Shown piece after piece: positions 1 to 12,885 of a stretch of 64,000 bases of DNA; within the stretch, counting starts at the first letter, position 1; every line of letters begins with the position of its first letter. Location: contig JAFEKR010000027.1 in assembly GCA_019022495.1 (NCBI GenBank), forward strand, positions 595,501-659,500. The letters are read 5' to 3'. The position numbers and the translations under genes are program-made. The notes under the pieces are model-generated. The model was not told the DNA's origin, ran no database searches, and was given only the letters and a program-made list of their open reading frames with translations. This DNA is from Epichloe hybrida (taxonomy: Eukaryota; Ascomycota; Sordariomycetes; Hypocreales; Clavicipitaceae).

Positions 1-840
1 TAGCGCTCTAGGCAGTGTATTACAAAGAGTTAGTATTGAAATGTAGGGAGCTAGTTGCTAGCTAGCAACAGCTGTACGGGTGCAAGCTCTACGGTCAGGG
101 ACTAATAGGGCTATAACGTTAAATCAATCAACGTAACGTAACGGAAGGTTGTGGTAGTTATTAACTAATAGAATTCAATTTAGATCACTTTTATAATATC
201 TTATAAAGTAATAGAATTGATTTTAGATACGTTATACGAGTAATGCGGCTGTTGTTAGTTAAGAGGACTAGCTATCTAGCTAGTTGAAAAGATTTTCTTT
301 CTCTTATAGACTTACTAACCATATTGGTGGATTTAGGCCGCTAACGGGGTCTTACGGGCCACTTTTGATTTTCCGTAAAATTCATTTGTATGCAAAAACC
401 AAAAAATTGACTCACCACTATACTAGCTAGCAACCCGTATACACTAACTTTTGGTCCAAAAAATAACCTTACATAAAAAGAAAGCCTTATCTTTAAGCTT
501 TAATTTGCTATATATGAAACTTTTGTACGACCTCTAGATAAAGAGAAAATCGTTATCAAAGATAGCTATAGGGTAAGTTATGTGTAAGGTAACCTACTTA
601 CGTCACCCTAGCTTACATTACCCTAGCTTACCTAATTACTAGTGGCGTGGTTGTAGCCACACTTGTAGCCACAACGCAATTAACTAATTAGTTATCCACA
701 CGGTCAGTCGCAGCTGTTAACAGCTGCGACGCAGCTATTGATAGCTGCCCTCGCGACCGTTGACAGCTGCAGTGCAGCTGTCAGACTTGCAAAGCAAGCT
801 AGTAATAAGAAGGTTCTTTAACTAGAAAAGGGCTAAAAAT
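1..840. other. Unclassified AT-rich sequence with palindrome cluster
   Basis: No coding frame survives and no match to the other repeat families in the window was seen. The sequence is less degraded than what follows: it still contains CpG and long runs without TpA. It holds a 16 bp palindrome at 54-69 and three closely spaced palindromes at 708-729, 731-748 and 761-783, all built on CAGCTG, plus a small hairpin at 786-798 (CTTGC/GCAAG). A 12 bp direct repeat ACCCTAGCTTAC lies near 607-632. It sits just upstream of the Gypsy-1 reverse transcriptase and may be its degraded gag/leader or an unrelated insertion; I cannot tell which. Confidence 0.5.
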
Positions 841-894
841 AGGTCTTATTTTTAATAGTTAGCAGTGTTTACGTAAGAGATAAATAGTAATACA

Positions 895-3800
895 CCCTAG
901 TAGTAAATCCTAGAAGAGTACGTGAAATTTATAAACGTGTTTTTAAAGGATTTAGCTAGCAAGCTCCTAGAATTAGGTGGCTATACTTATGTAATTAAAT
1001 TAGAAGAGGGAAAATAACTACCCTAGGGACTTATATATAACCTAGCTAAAAAAGAGCTAGAGGTGCTTAGGGAGTACCTAGCAAGTGTGTAGGAAAAAGG
1101 ATAGATTAGAAGATTAACAAGCCTAGCTAAAGCCCTGATTTTATTCGTCCTAAAAAAATCAGGGAAATTAAGGCTTTATATGGATTATAGGGGTCTTAAT
1201 AGAATTACTATTAAAAATAAGGCCCCCTTACTATTAATCTCTAAAATCCTTAATTAACTAGTAGGTGTAAAAGTTTTTATATTACTAGATCTTTAAGAAG
1301 TATACTACTAGCTATATATCTATAAGGGTAATAAGTAAAAGATAGCATTCCGTTACTACTATAGGCATTTTAAGTACCTTATGATGCTATTTAGGTTAGT
1401 AAATATACTAGCCACTTTTTAGGAATATATTAATAATGCTCTTAAGGGGCTTATAAATGAATTCTATATTATTTACCTTAATAACATCCTAATATATAGT
1501 AGTAACCCTATAAGACACATAGAGCATGTTAAAAGGGTACTAGAGTGACTTTAAGATATAGATCTTTATATTAACCTTAAGAAGTGCTAATTTTTAGTAT
1601 TATAAGTAAAATTCCTAGGGTTTATTATATCTAAAAAAGGTATTAAGATAGAACTATTAAGAGTGAAAGCTATTATAACCTAGCTAATACCCTATAGTAT
1701 ATTTAATATTTAATTATTCCTTAGGTTTATAGGGTTTTACTAATACTTTATAAAATAGTATAGTAGGGTAGTAGTCTTACTAATAAACTATCTAAAAGGT
1801 ATCTAACTAGTGGAGTTTAAGCTAGAGCCTAGTAAACTAATAGTGTTTAGAGAACTCTAAAAGAAGTTCTAGGAGGTACTAATTTTAGTGCACTTTAACC
1901 TACTTTATTTGCTAAGAGTAAAGATAAATATATTTAGTTATATAATTTAAGCTATACTTATAATATTAGTGCTAGGTAGCTAGCACCTAGTAGCGTATTT
2001 TTTAAGGAAGTTAACTAATATTAAACTTTACTACTTAACCCTAGATACTAAGTTATTAGCAATCTAAGAGGCATTTTAAGCCTAGAGATATTAACTTATA
2101 TATTTAACTTATTAGATTATAGTTATTATAAACTATTTAAATTATAAGTACCTAGCTATAAAGCTAAAGCTAACTAGTAGGTAAGTAATAGTATTAGATA
2201 AGCTCTATTTGTTTAATTTTAGGATTAAATATTATATAAGTAAGTTAAATCCTACTAATACCTTATTAAGAAAAGTAAATTATATTAGTAAGAAGCATAA
2301 GGCAGAGGCTATATCCTTATAGCTACCTAACTTCTTAGCTAAGTTTATAAATACTAAGTAGTAAGGGCACTATATATGTAATAGTATAGTCATAGGCCCT
2401 AAGGTTATATTACTTAGTGTAGTTAATAGTTTATTATAAGAGCGCTATAAGGGCTATTTAAGCCTCTAGGGTTTTAAGAAAATATAACTTAATTATATTA
2501 TTAAGGAACCTAATAGTCCTATAAAGCCTATAAGTAGTATGCTAACTAGGTCTACTAATTATAAGTAGTAAGGTCATGCCTTATTTATATTATTTAATAT
2601 TTCTATAAGTCTAGTAAGCCTGTAGGTTAGGAGTCTAGCTAGGTTAGTAGTTAGTAAGTAGCATAGGCGCCCCTTTAAAACGCTACTTAGCTATAATTTA
2701 TCTATAAGTCTAAAAGCACACTATAAGCTAGCTACTTATAGTGGTATTATAGTAAGAATATAGGTACCCTAGTAAACCTCTTCTAAGTTTGTACGTAATA
2801 CTTATCCTATATATATAGAATTAGAGACTTTAATTTAAGTTATATTATTTTAAGCATAGTAAGATAATAACTTTACTATAGGTTAGAGAAAGCTACTTAA
2901 AAGCGGTAACCTAGAAGCGTTATAAATATAGTCTATTAGGCCCTCTAAGCTATTAATGTTTAAGAATAGAGTTTTTATTCTAATTAGTATAAGAAAGAAA
3001 GTTATATTACTTACTTATAATAACCTAGTAGCAGGCTACTAGGGAGTTAGTAAGACCCTTTATTAGATTATAAGTTAATATTACTAGCTAATAATAAAGA
3101 AAGACACTAAGTTATATATACAAACTTACATAAGCTACTAGACTTTAAAGCTAAGGCATTATAAACCTTATAGTAAGTTAGCTATACTACTAGTGCTTAA
3201 TTAACCTTTTTAAGAATTATTAATAGATTTTGTTACAGGGCTACCGCCTGTGAAAGATGTAAATTAGACCTATAATATAATCTTAGCTATTATAGACTAT
3301 TTCACAAAATACGGTATTTACATCCCTGTTTTAACGCAAATAACTAGTAATAGGTTAGCTACTATATTCCTAGAGTATGTTTTTAGGGATTATAACGCTC
3401 TAGAAGGTATTATTATAGACTATAGTTTAACTTTTACTAGTAGGTTTTAGATAACCTTTTGCTATCTTATTATAACTAAGCGGCAACTAAGCACTGCGTT
3501 CCACCTATAAATAGATAGTTAGATAAAGTGTTTAAACTAAGTTTTAGAGTATTATTTAAAAGCCTTTACTTACTTTAATTAAACTAATTAGGCTAATAAC
3601 CTTTTAATAGTATAGTTTATGTATAATATAAGCGTCTATTTAACTTATAGCTATACCCTAGCTAAGGTATTATAAGGCTATAACCCTAGGGGACTATAGT
3701 AAGTGGTTATAAATATTCCTATAGTAAATAACTAGGTAAAGACTTATACTACTATACTAAGAGATAGATATATAGTAATTAAGTAGCTTCTAAGTGACTT

Positions 3801-4270
3801 ATAGGCCTAGTATATAAAATACTATAATAAGAAGCAAACCCTAATAAAGTTTAGAGTAAGTAACTATATTTTATTATTTATAAAGAATATTAACTTATAG
3901 TAACCTAGTAGGAAGCTAAGTATAAAGTATCTAGGCCCTTATAAAGTTAAAAAGGTAATTAGTACCTATAGATTAGCATATTAATTAAAGCTACTACTTA
4001 GAACATATCTGTATAATATTTTTAATATTACTAATCTTAAGCTATTTATAGGGGACCTATCTAGCGTAAAAGATATATCCTTACTATAAGAGAATATTAG
4101 GGATAATAAGTAGGAGTTTAAAGTTAAAACAATTATATTATATTACTATAATAGGAGACATTAGAAATACCTAGTTAAATAGAAGGGCTATAATGCTTCT
4201 AAGAATTCTTAGGTAAAGAAAAGAGATTTTATTATAATAGATATTATTAAGGATTATAAGTAGTAACTAA
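895..4270 (+). pseudogene. Gypsy-1 chromovirus pol relic (RT, RNase H, integrase, chromodomain)
   Basis: A degenerate Ty3/Gypsy polyprotein reads left to right with many TAA/TAG stops. Visible pieces, in order: the linker before reverse transcriptase (EEGK..P.GPIYNLAKKELE, near 1000-1075); reverse transcriptase with [20 protein letters not shown] (about 1140-1200) and the catalytic region as YLNNILIYS (about 1470-1500), where the YLDD aspartates read Asn, as G-to-A change would give; RNase H (about 1890-2280); integrase zinc region and core (about 3010-3700) with ELLIDFVTGLPP and IDYFTKYGIYIPVL; and a C-terminal chromodomain (about 4140-4260) with KYLVK.KGYNASKNS. Domain order RT-RH-IN-chromodomain places it in the chromovirus branch. 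gag and protease are not recognisable and no LTR pair was found in the window. It is certainly non-functional. Confidence 0.9.
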
Positions 4271-6193
4271 GTAGCTAGTTTAGGGATATACAGGTGTATT
4301 TAGTAGAGTTTAGATAGTAGTAGCAATATATATTAAAAATCTAGAAAATTTCTTAGATAACTTAACTTATAGCTACTTCACACTAATTACTCTATTAATA
4401 CATTACTTACCTAGCCCTTAGTAGTCTTACTAATAATAGTAGGGTAAAGGATTTATCCTTATTATTAGAGGAATCCCCCTCTTTATATATATATATATAA
4501 AGCTTGCTAGGGAGGTCTAGTAGCCTAATATAAGTAGGAAGCGTAAATATATTAGTAGTAAGCTACTAGTAAGTTAGTAAAGCTATAAGCTAAAGCATAG
4601 GAAGTATATATAAATAAAAGGTTTTATATAATAAAACATAAGCTATTAGAAATATTAATCTAGACTTCTAGATTAATAGTATTATTAAGTAGTAATATAG
4701 TAACTTATTTATTAGTATTAGCCTTATATATAACTTCCGCTATAAGCTATACTTACCTTACCTATTTACGCTTATTAGTATTTTTAGTAGTTAGGAGTGT
4801 ATTATAAAGTTTATGCTTTATATATATTAAATACTAGTAGTATATTAGCAGTAACTAAGTTATAGATATAAGAGATATATATATTATTAAGAAAGTATAG
4901 ATTATTATTAGGATTACTATAAGTATTAATATGCTTAAAGAGTATATAATATAACTAGGTAAACTAAGTAAGATACTAGTAGTATATGAGTATATATATT
5001 AGTAGTAAGAAAAGGAGGATAAACCCTAGTGTAATCCTTATTATTATACGTATAATAAGTGTATTTTATTAAGTTATTTATATAAGTTAGGAGTAATATA
5101 TAGTAAGATAGTAGTAAAGTTATACTTAGAGAATTAGTATATTAGGTTAGGATAGATTTACCCTTAATAATATATTATAGCTTTATACTATTACTATCTT
5201 TAAGTATAATAGCTTATATTATAACTTACTATATATAGTAAATATAAGGAATTTTTATATTGCTAGTATTACTAGCTATAAGTTAGTAAGGTAAGCGCTA
5301 GGTAGGTAGAGATATTATACTTATATTAAAATTTTTAAAGCTATATACTTCTTACTAGAAGACTTTATAGGGGATATTAAGGAATTTTTCTTACTAGAGA
5401 GAGGTAGTAGTAGTAAAGTAATCTCTTATAGTAAAGATATTATTAACTACTAGTAAGTTAGTAGTAATATACTATAGGAAACTTATAGGTAAAAGATAAG
5501 TAACTAATATTTAGGTATTTAAGAGAATTTAAATATTTTAGATAAGGGTAGATATAGATAATAAAGTAACGCTATAGGATGTTAGTAACTACTATAAAAG
5601 AAGCTATAAAGCTACTAGCTTATAGGTAAGGGTAACTTATAATACTAAGGGAGAATATAAAGGGAAGAAAAGTGTGTGAAAGTAAGGAAAAGTAAGTCTC
5701 TTTTATATTAGCCCTAGACCCCTAAGTAATCTACGTACTATATATAGCTAATCTAGGAATTATAATATTTATAGTTATAGCTACTACTAGTAGATACGCA
5801 CGCTAGCTAGAAACTCCTAGCAAGATTAATATAATATCCCTAATATTAGATAAGAATTTTTTTTTTAAATTTTATACGTTACCCTGTCTATTTAACCTAA
5901 TTACAAAACTTAATATAAGTAGTTTACTTACTTAACGCTAATAACTTATTAAATAGAGGTATATATATTAGAGGTAATAAAGTAGTAAGTGTGTGGCTAT
6001 TTATAATCTAGAGGTTATAAGAGGGATTATCTAAAACCCTATGATATCTATCTTATTATTTAAAGTAAATATAATACTACGTACTCATAGTATAGCTAGT
6101 AATATAAATATTACTATAGGTTATACGTAGTATACACATACTAGCTAAGCAGCTCTTTTTAATTAAGGATAATTATATATTAGGGGGGTAGTA
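4271..6193. other. RIP-degraded unclassified repeat sequence downstream of Gypsy-1
   Basis: TpA-rich DNA without an intact frame. A TATA-like run (TTTATATATATATATATAAA) near 4475-4501, followed by AGCTTGCT, resembles an LTR promoter region and could be part of the Gypsy-1 3' LTR, but no partner LTR exists in the window to prove it. Between about 4800 and 5600 the plus strand gives longer stop-poor stretches of unknown family. The last ~90 bases (about 6100-6193) weakly resemble the end of the Copia-B RNase H region. Nothing else is supportable. Confidence 0.45.
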
Positions 6194-6460
6194 TATTAGG
6201 AGTATAGAGACTAGGGAGCTATAGATAGGATAGTTACATAATAAAGCCCTTAGATAAGCCTTAGGTTACATAAATAACTAAGTAGCTGCTAGATAGCTAT
6301 GTGTATATAGTAGGGTATTTAGATAAGGACTACCTATAAGGGATATAGGAGGTTAGAGTTTAAGACCTTTATATACCTACCCCTAAGTAGTAGCTCTCTA
6401 GCTATAACTAAGAACCTTAGCCTTCACTCCGTTTATATCTCTCCTACCACAGTCATAACA
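6194..6460 (+). repeat. Solo LTR-E, copy 1
   Basis: A 267 bp unit aligned end to end with the copies at 39242-39508 and 40798-41064. Its start reads TATTAGG where the best-preserved copy reads TGTCAGG, as expected from RIP of a TG terminus; its end reads CACAGTCATAACA. The right flank matches the Copia-B 3' region. I did not find a clean TSD: the five bases on the left are TAGTA and on the right ATAGG. Confidence 0.8.
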
Positions 6461-6939
6461 ATAGGTTACTTACGCGTAACACACGTATAATAAGAGAAAA
6501 AGTAATCCTCTAGGAGGGTAGCCATAGGGATAAGATAGTAATACGCGAGGGAATCCACGCCCCTATAGTTAACATCCCTAGAGGCTATAGCCACGCTAGC
6601 CTACTAGGCCCTCCTAGTAAACCATAGAAATTAATAGTAGTGTATAGGAGGAGGAAGGTATTATATTAGAAGGGGGAAGATATTATATACACACTATAGC
6701 ACAAGAGATATATTATTTTAGGGAAAAGAAGGGATTTAGAAGGGATTCACTTATCCTTATATAGGCTCATAGGCTAAGTAAGATTATTATTTCTCTTTTA
6801 TTAACCACTATACGCCTAGATAAGCTATAAGTTCCTTTCCTTATATTCCCTATTAATTAAATCCTTAATCTACCTTTCTTTTTTATTTCTATAATTAATA
6901 TCACGCGTTAATAATTATGTTAAAAGAGAGAGGTTCTAG
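6461..6939 (+). mobile_element. 3' end of a Copia-B copy (end of pol, untranslated region, polypurine tract)
   Basis: This matches the Copia-B sequence at about 42014-42492: the same short end of the polyprotein, the same downstream region (GTAATCCTCTAGGAGGGTAG and following), and a purine tract (AAAAGAGAGAGG) immediately before the LTR. The rest of this copy lies to the left and is not recognisable. Confidence 0.8.
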
Positions 6940-7235
6940 TGTTAGAATAAAGGTAATATTAATCACGTATTATAGCCGTAATTACCTAGCAAAAGCTTAG
7001 GCCATGCGCACCCTATATATAACCCATAACCTAGCCTATTAATTAGCTAGGAAATATAGGGCTACAAACGCGTAACCCCTTTTCCCTTCTTTAACCATAG
7101 CTGCTAGCTTTTGACTTCTCTTTTTAATTAATTAACAAAACAGACAACGTAGCCTAGAATAGATAATTAATGATAATACTATTCTTCGGGCTTACGACTG
7201 TGTAATATTGAATTCAACACCCTGTGAATCTAACA
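6940..7235 (+). repeat. Copia-B 3' LTR
   Basis: 296 bp, starting TGTTAGAATAAAGG and ending GAATCTAACA, homologous to the LTRs at 33634-33933 and 42493-42793. It directly abuts Gypsy-C internal sequence at 7236 (ATTAGACTATTTAC), so this Copia-B copy was inserted in Gypsy-C; the matching left flank is outside the window or lost. Confidence 0.88.
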
Positions 7236-8349
7236 ATTAGACTATTTACGAAATAATAAAAGAAAAGATACTTATAAGAAAGGAAGTCTTAAGGGAAACC
7301 CTTCTATAGTTACCCCTATATATATTAAAATAATATTATTATAAAGGAGGTACTTAGCGCCCTTACTTTTATTCTCCTAAACTACTACCTTTATTACCTA
7401 GAAAAACTAGTGCTTAACTACCCCTTAGGGTATAAATCCTGGATTAAATATTATAGCTATAAAGTTATTTTTACCTTCTAGGAATTATAATATATAGTAT
7501 AGTTTAGCTATAAAAGTTAGTAAATAAGTAGTAAAGAAGAAGTAATAACTTATAATCCCTAGGATAAGGGTAGGAAATATAGTAACTAAAAGTTACTAGT
7601 ATAAAATAATATACTAATTATATATAGCAAAAGTAGCTTACCTAGGGAGTAAGTAAAGGTCTAGAGAATATATAATAAAATATACCTAATAGGCCTTAGT
7701 AGCCCTAGTTAAACTAAAGGAAATATAATAAGTAATATTAGTATAATTAAACCCTAAAATAAGGTTTAGATAGTAAGTACTAAAATAGTAGTAAGTTACC
7801 TTAGAAAATATATAATTATTAGGATTATTAGGGACCTAATTACTTAGGGTATTTATTAAAGTTTTTACTTAATTAAGGATAGTAAGGAGATCTAGGAAAT
7901 CCCCTTATATAGTTAGTATTACTTAGAGAGATATAGGTAATTAGGGACTAAATATATAAAGAAAATAATATACTTACTATATTATAAGTATTACTATATT
8001 TAATATACTAGATATAATACTTTAAATATTTCCTTTTAGTAATTATCGGATCCTTCGGATCTTCATTGGTTCAATCATGGCCAAAGACTAGACCAATTGT
8101 AGGTCCAGCGCGATGCACGCAATACGATTGGCTGCATCACTTCGCCACCCCCTCTTTTGCCTTACCTACGGATTTCGCCCCCTTTTTCTAGCATCTAGAC
8201 TTTCCCTCTCTTCTCTCTCTTTCCTAGCTATCAATCTATCTAACTATCATCAACTTCAATACTACAGGATTATCCTACCTACGCAGGCACCTTAGTGTAA
8301 CTAACAGTAATAGTAGTTAGTATACTAGGGAATTAATAGTTAATCTAAG
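7236..8349 (+). mobile_element. Gypsy-C copy 2 (plus strand), 3' internal fragment
   Basis: The reverse complement of Gypsy-C1 from about 10,620 down to 9,770 aligns here base for base apart from RIP-type differences. It is the region between integrase and the 3' LTR; any function of the sequence after integrase is not recognisable. The fragment is interrupted by solo LTR-D (8044-8306) and by Copia-A0, and resumes after CTAAG at 43171. Confidence 0.85.
8044..8306 (+). repeat. Solo LTR-D, little affected by RIP
   Basis: A 263 bp insertion in Gypsy-C copy 2, flanked by GTAAT at 8039-8043 and 8307-8311. The start is TATCGG (probably TGTCGG originally) and the end CTAACA. The empty site is readable from Gypsy-C1 (reverse complement near 9,810-9,830). 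Its base composition is close to normal, unlike everything around it, so it probably arrived late or escaped RIP as a single copy. A small hairpin (GATCC TTC GGATC) lies near its start. The 60-codon open frame inside it is not a credible gene. Confidence 0.85.
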
Positions 8350-8644
8350 TGTTGGAACAAGCATGATATTAACAAGGCAACGCGCCTTTAATTGGATAGG
8401 CGCGTTGCATCGCGGACCCACATGTCTAGCCTAACCGCGCCGCGATTAGAATTAGCATATATAGCCTCTTTGCTAATAACCCTAATTAAGGCCTCTTTTC
8501 CTATAATAAATAGCATACCCTTTTTACTTCTATTTAATCCCTCTTTTACTTGCTTTAAGAGACTAGAATATATAATAATTATATACACTTTAGTCTACCT
8601 TAAAAACCCTATATATAGGTTACTAGTATCCTGTAATACTAACA
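8350..8644 (+). repeat. Copia-A0 5' LTR
   Basis: 295 bp, starting TGTTGGAACAAGCATGATAT and ending AATACTAACA. Its first ~100 bases keep several CpG sites (for example GGCGCGTTGCATCGCGGACC). It is followed by CTAATTAGTAGTTATC, which follows the 5' LTR in all Copia-A copies and in Copia-B, so probably contains the primer-binding site. The open frames on both strands here are accidental. Confidence 0.92.
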
Positions 8645-9193
8645 CTAATTAGTAGTTATCTTTATAAATACTATAGATTAGCAAGGCTTATAGAAAAGGT
8701 ATTAGTATTATAGACTTACCTTATAAAAGAGAAAGGTTACTCTAAATACTAATATGCTAAGGAAGAAGTATATTCTAGCTCTCCTTTTACCTTAAGTAAC
8801 TATAACTAGCTCTATACTAAATCTAAGCTTATTAACTTAATTAAGGCCTAGTTAGTAACTAACCTAACCTATATTTAGTTATTTAATTAAACCTACTAAG
8901 AGGTAAAGATAATAGCTTTACTTATAATCCTTTAAACCTCTATAATCTTTTTATTTCCCTTACCTTCCTATTTACTACTAATATTATAGTAAAATATTAA
9001 GATTAACTAGAGGGATTTAGAACCTAAGATATTCCCTTTAATTATAAACATATAACCCCCCCTAAGAATACTAGAAAAGAAGCTAATCTATAAGTTATAT
9101 CTTACCTCCTTAACTATATCTCCCTTAATTTACACTAGTATATTATATAATAAGCACTAGAGAATAAGGAATTATTTAATCTTAAAGTAAATA
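8645..9193 (+). mobile_element. Copia-A0 leader and start of gag
   Basis: Aligns with the leader of Copia-A1 (19465 on) and Copia-A2 (24662 on). It ends where Gypsy-C1 was inserted, within AAGTAAATA; the continuation is at 18283. No frame is open. Confidence 0.85.
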
Positions 9194-9395
9194 TATAAGA
9201 ACAAAGGGATGGCTAGGCAAGAGGTATAGGGGCGCTCGTATATTAACTAAAGCTTGCTAGGTCTAAGTGTGTTATACATGCAAGTTGCTAACTTATAGCT
9301 AGTAACTCGCTAGTATTACGTAGACCTAGCCCTAGGGCATAGTACGCCTGCCTAGTAGTACGCTAGTGCGCTAGTGTTATAAGTAAGGCCTTATA
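9194..9395 (-). repeat. Gypsy-C1 3' LTR
   Basis: On the plus strand it starts TATAAGAACAAAGGGATGG and ends AAGGCCTTATA, against TG...CA termini in better-preserved copies. The minus-strand polypurine tract lies directly outside it at 9396-9412. Confidence 0.9.
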
Positions 9396-11239
9396 ATTAC
9401 CCCCCTACTTTTAGCTAGGCTCCTAAATAGCTTTTAGTAAGTACTATCTAGCTATTTACTAAGTAGTAGCTATATAAAATAATAATAAATAACATTTATG
9501 TTTAAGTATAAATTCACTTATAACTCCCTATTATATTACTAACTTTTCCCTTTCTTATATATAGTAACTTTTCCCCTAATACTATTAAATTATTAGTTAC
9601 TATAAATTTACCTTTACACTTACCTTATTATTAGAATAGAATAAGATAAGGAAAGCGTTAAGAGCATTATTATTATAGCTATCCCTAATATCTATTTAAA
9701 AGGATATTCTTATATGTATTATCTATACATAGGTTACGCGGACTTTAAGAAAAATCCTCTAGCTAAGCCTAACATTCCCTAGATTAACTATTAATTCCCT
9801 AGTGCGCTAACCACTATTATTAAAGAAAAACATTTAAAGCATTATATCTAGTGTGTTAAATATAGTAATACTTATAAGATAGTAAGTATATTATATTCCC
9901 TACCCTTTTAGTCCTTAATTACCTATATCTCTCTAGGTAATACTAACTATATAAAGGGATTTCCTAGATTTTCTTACTATCCTTAATTAGGTAAAAACTT
10001 TAATAGTTACCCTAAGTAATTAGGTTCCTAATAACCCTAAAGACTATATATTTTTAAAAGTAACTTACTACTATTTTAGCACTTATTATCTAAACCTTAG
10101 TATAGGGTTTAATTATACTAATATAGCTTATTATGTTTCCTTTAGTTTAACTAGGGCCACTAAGGTCTATTAGGTATATCTCGCTATCTATTCTCTAGGT
10201 CTTTACTTAATTTCTTAGTAGGCTACTTTAGCTATATATAATTAGTATATTATTTCACGCTAGTAACTTTTAGTTACTATATTTCCTACTCTAGCCCTAG
10301 GAATTATATATATTACTTCTCTTTTACTACCTATTTACTAACTTTTCCTAGCTAGACTATACTACATATTATAACTCCTAGAAGGCAAAAATGACTTTAT
10401 AGCTATAATATTATAATCTAGGATTTATACCCTAGGGGGTAGTAAAGCATTAGTTTTTCTAGGTAATAAAGGTAGTAGTTTAGGAAGATAAAGGGAGCAC
10501 TAAGTACCTCCTTTATAATAGCATTATTTTAATATATAAGGGGGTAACTATAGAAAGGTTTCCCTTAAGACTCCCCTTCTTATAGGTATCTTTTATTTTA
10601 TTATTTAGTCAATAGTCTAATAAGGTTTTTAAATAAAGTATAATAGTAGCTAATAAGGCTAGGCCTTTTTTATAATTACCTTATTTCTTATTACTTATAA
10701 ATCACTTATATCTTACTACACTTCTTACTTATTTTACTTTAATAAAAAGCTTAAATTACATATTAAGCGCCTTCTATGTCTTCTACTACTACCTATTAGT
10801 TATATTTACTTAGCTAGCCCTTCTATTTTACTAGGTATTTATTACCTTTATATATCTTCCTATAATCCCTAACTTCTTTAACTTTAAACTTATTATTATT
10901 ATCTTTAAGATTAGGTATTAGTATATCCTTATCTAAAGCATCTTCCTAGTAATTCTATAGCTTTAATAAGCTAATATAAAACATGTTATATAGTTAACTA
11001 TACTTATTAGGTAGCGCTAGTTAGTACGCTTATTTACTTACAGTATTAAGTATCTAAAACAGCCTAATAAATCTAGGGGTTAGCTTCTATTTTACATTCT
11101 TAAGTCTAATATTCTTTACTAATAGTAGTACTAAGTCTCCTCTTTTTAAGGTTAATAGCTAGTGTTATTAATTATAGTACTTTACCTATACTTTAGTAAC
11201 TCTTACCTAGTTATATACTAGTTTCTTCCTAACCTTATA

Positions 11240-11830
11240 TAGCTTCTAGACATATATATAAGCTTCTAGGACCTTCCCTTCCTTACTCTTATCCTTAAGA
11301 GCTAAATAAAACTTAGGTAAATAGCCTATAAGAGTATAGTTAGGGAAGTAACTTATTATCCTCTTAATAGTATTATTATACGCGAATTAAGCTATTAGGA
11401 GTAGCTTTAGCTATAGCTATTAGTTTTCTTTAATAAAGCATTATAAGTAATATTTAAGCACCTAATTTATTCTCTTTATTTACTTATTAGTTTAGGGGTA
11501 AAATGCTATTAAAAGCCTTTGCTTTATATATAACTAGTAACATACCTCTGACTAGAATTAGCTTATAAATACTAACCCTCTATTAGATATAATACTCTCT
11601 AGCGCTTTAAATTATAGCTTAATCCCCTTATAAAATAACTTTACTAATTCTACTATATTAATTATAGTCTTTATAGGAAGGAAGATAGTATACTTAGTAA
11701 ATTAGTCTATAATTACTAGGATTATATTAGTTTCTCGCTTACCTAGCTATACTAGTAGTAAACCTATAATAAAGTCTATTAAGATCTCTACCTATAGTTA
11801 CTTTAGTATTAGTAGTAATTTAAGGCTTCT
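11240..11830 (-). pseudogene. Gypsy-C1 integrase core, degenerate
   Basis: On the minus strand the frame reads NIILVIIDQFTKYTIFLPIK, then IISNRGLVFISQF and LIAFYP.TNKQIKRIN, matching the Gypsy integrase pattern around the second catalytic Asp (SDRG.VFTSQFW) and the FHPQTDGQTER motif with RIP-type changes (His to Tyr, Asp to Asn). Stops interrupt the frame. It sits between the reverse transcriptase (interrupted by hAT-1) and the element's 3' end. Confidence 0.85.
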
Positions 11831-12885
11831 ATATAGGTAGTACTGCCTAGCTACCACACACTAGTATACTCTATAGCTAGATATATAGTCTAAAATAGCT
11901 TCACTTATTACTAGCTACTAATAGTAATGTTTTAGTAGCTTAAGAGTGTGTTTAGTCCTAAAGTAACCTACTAGTAAATTATTATAGTATAGCTATAGAA
12001 GCTTCTATTATAAGATAGGCTCTTATAGAATAACTACCTAGTTTTTATATATTAGAAGGCCCCTTATACTATATAACTATAGACTAGCCTTTCCCTTCCC
12101 TTTTACTTAGGAGTTAACCTTACCTTTATACTTTTATAAATCTAGATTTTAGTCCTATGCCTTTTATAGTAGTTATACTAATAGTTTATTTACTATAAAT
12201 TAGTAAGGATTTAGTAATATAATAGCCCCCTAAATTACTTATACTATACTAATATCTTAGATATATATTACCTTCTCCTTAAAATTACTCTTATTTAGCT
12301 AACCTATTACTAAATCTATAGTAGCTAACTAGCCTTTTACCTAGGCTACTCTTACCTTAGTAAGTTCTAAGATAAGTATTATACTATAACTTCTTTAATA
12401 TATTAGTACTTCTTCTTTTACTATAAAGATATTTACTATCTTTCTTTAAAGCTTTAGTAGGAGCGCTTTATTTAATATAGGTTTACTCTTATAATTAGAC
12501 TTTCTTAATAGTATATTTATAGGGTTACTTTTCCTTAGTCTATACTAAATTATAAAATAGAAAGGGCAGAGGAATATACACTATTATACTTATCTTCTAT
12601 TTAGCTTCTATTACCTTATAAAGGTCTATAAGTTATAATAGTCTAATAGGACCTTTATAGGTATCTCTATGCCTTTAATATAATATTACTAGTGTTTAAA
12701 TAACTTTACTATAGTAAGTAACTCTTAATTAGCTATGCTATAGTTATATTTAGTATTTATAAACTTCCTTAACTAAAAGGCCACTAGATACTAATAGCCC
12801 TTATCATCCTACTAAGATAAGATCCTTACTATTATAAAAATTAAGGCATCTATCTTAATATATACTACTTAACTTAGGTTATAGT

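Noticed and set aside
8113..8295. 60-codon open frame
   Set aside because: Inside solo LTR-D; no similarity to a protein and bounded by the LTR ends.
8388..8652. Open frames of 66-86 codons on both strands, and a similar one at 42996-43184
   Set aside because: They lie within or at the edge of Copia-A LTRs; the frame differs between copies, so this is LTR sequence, not a gene.
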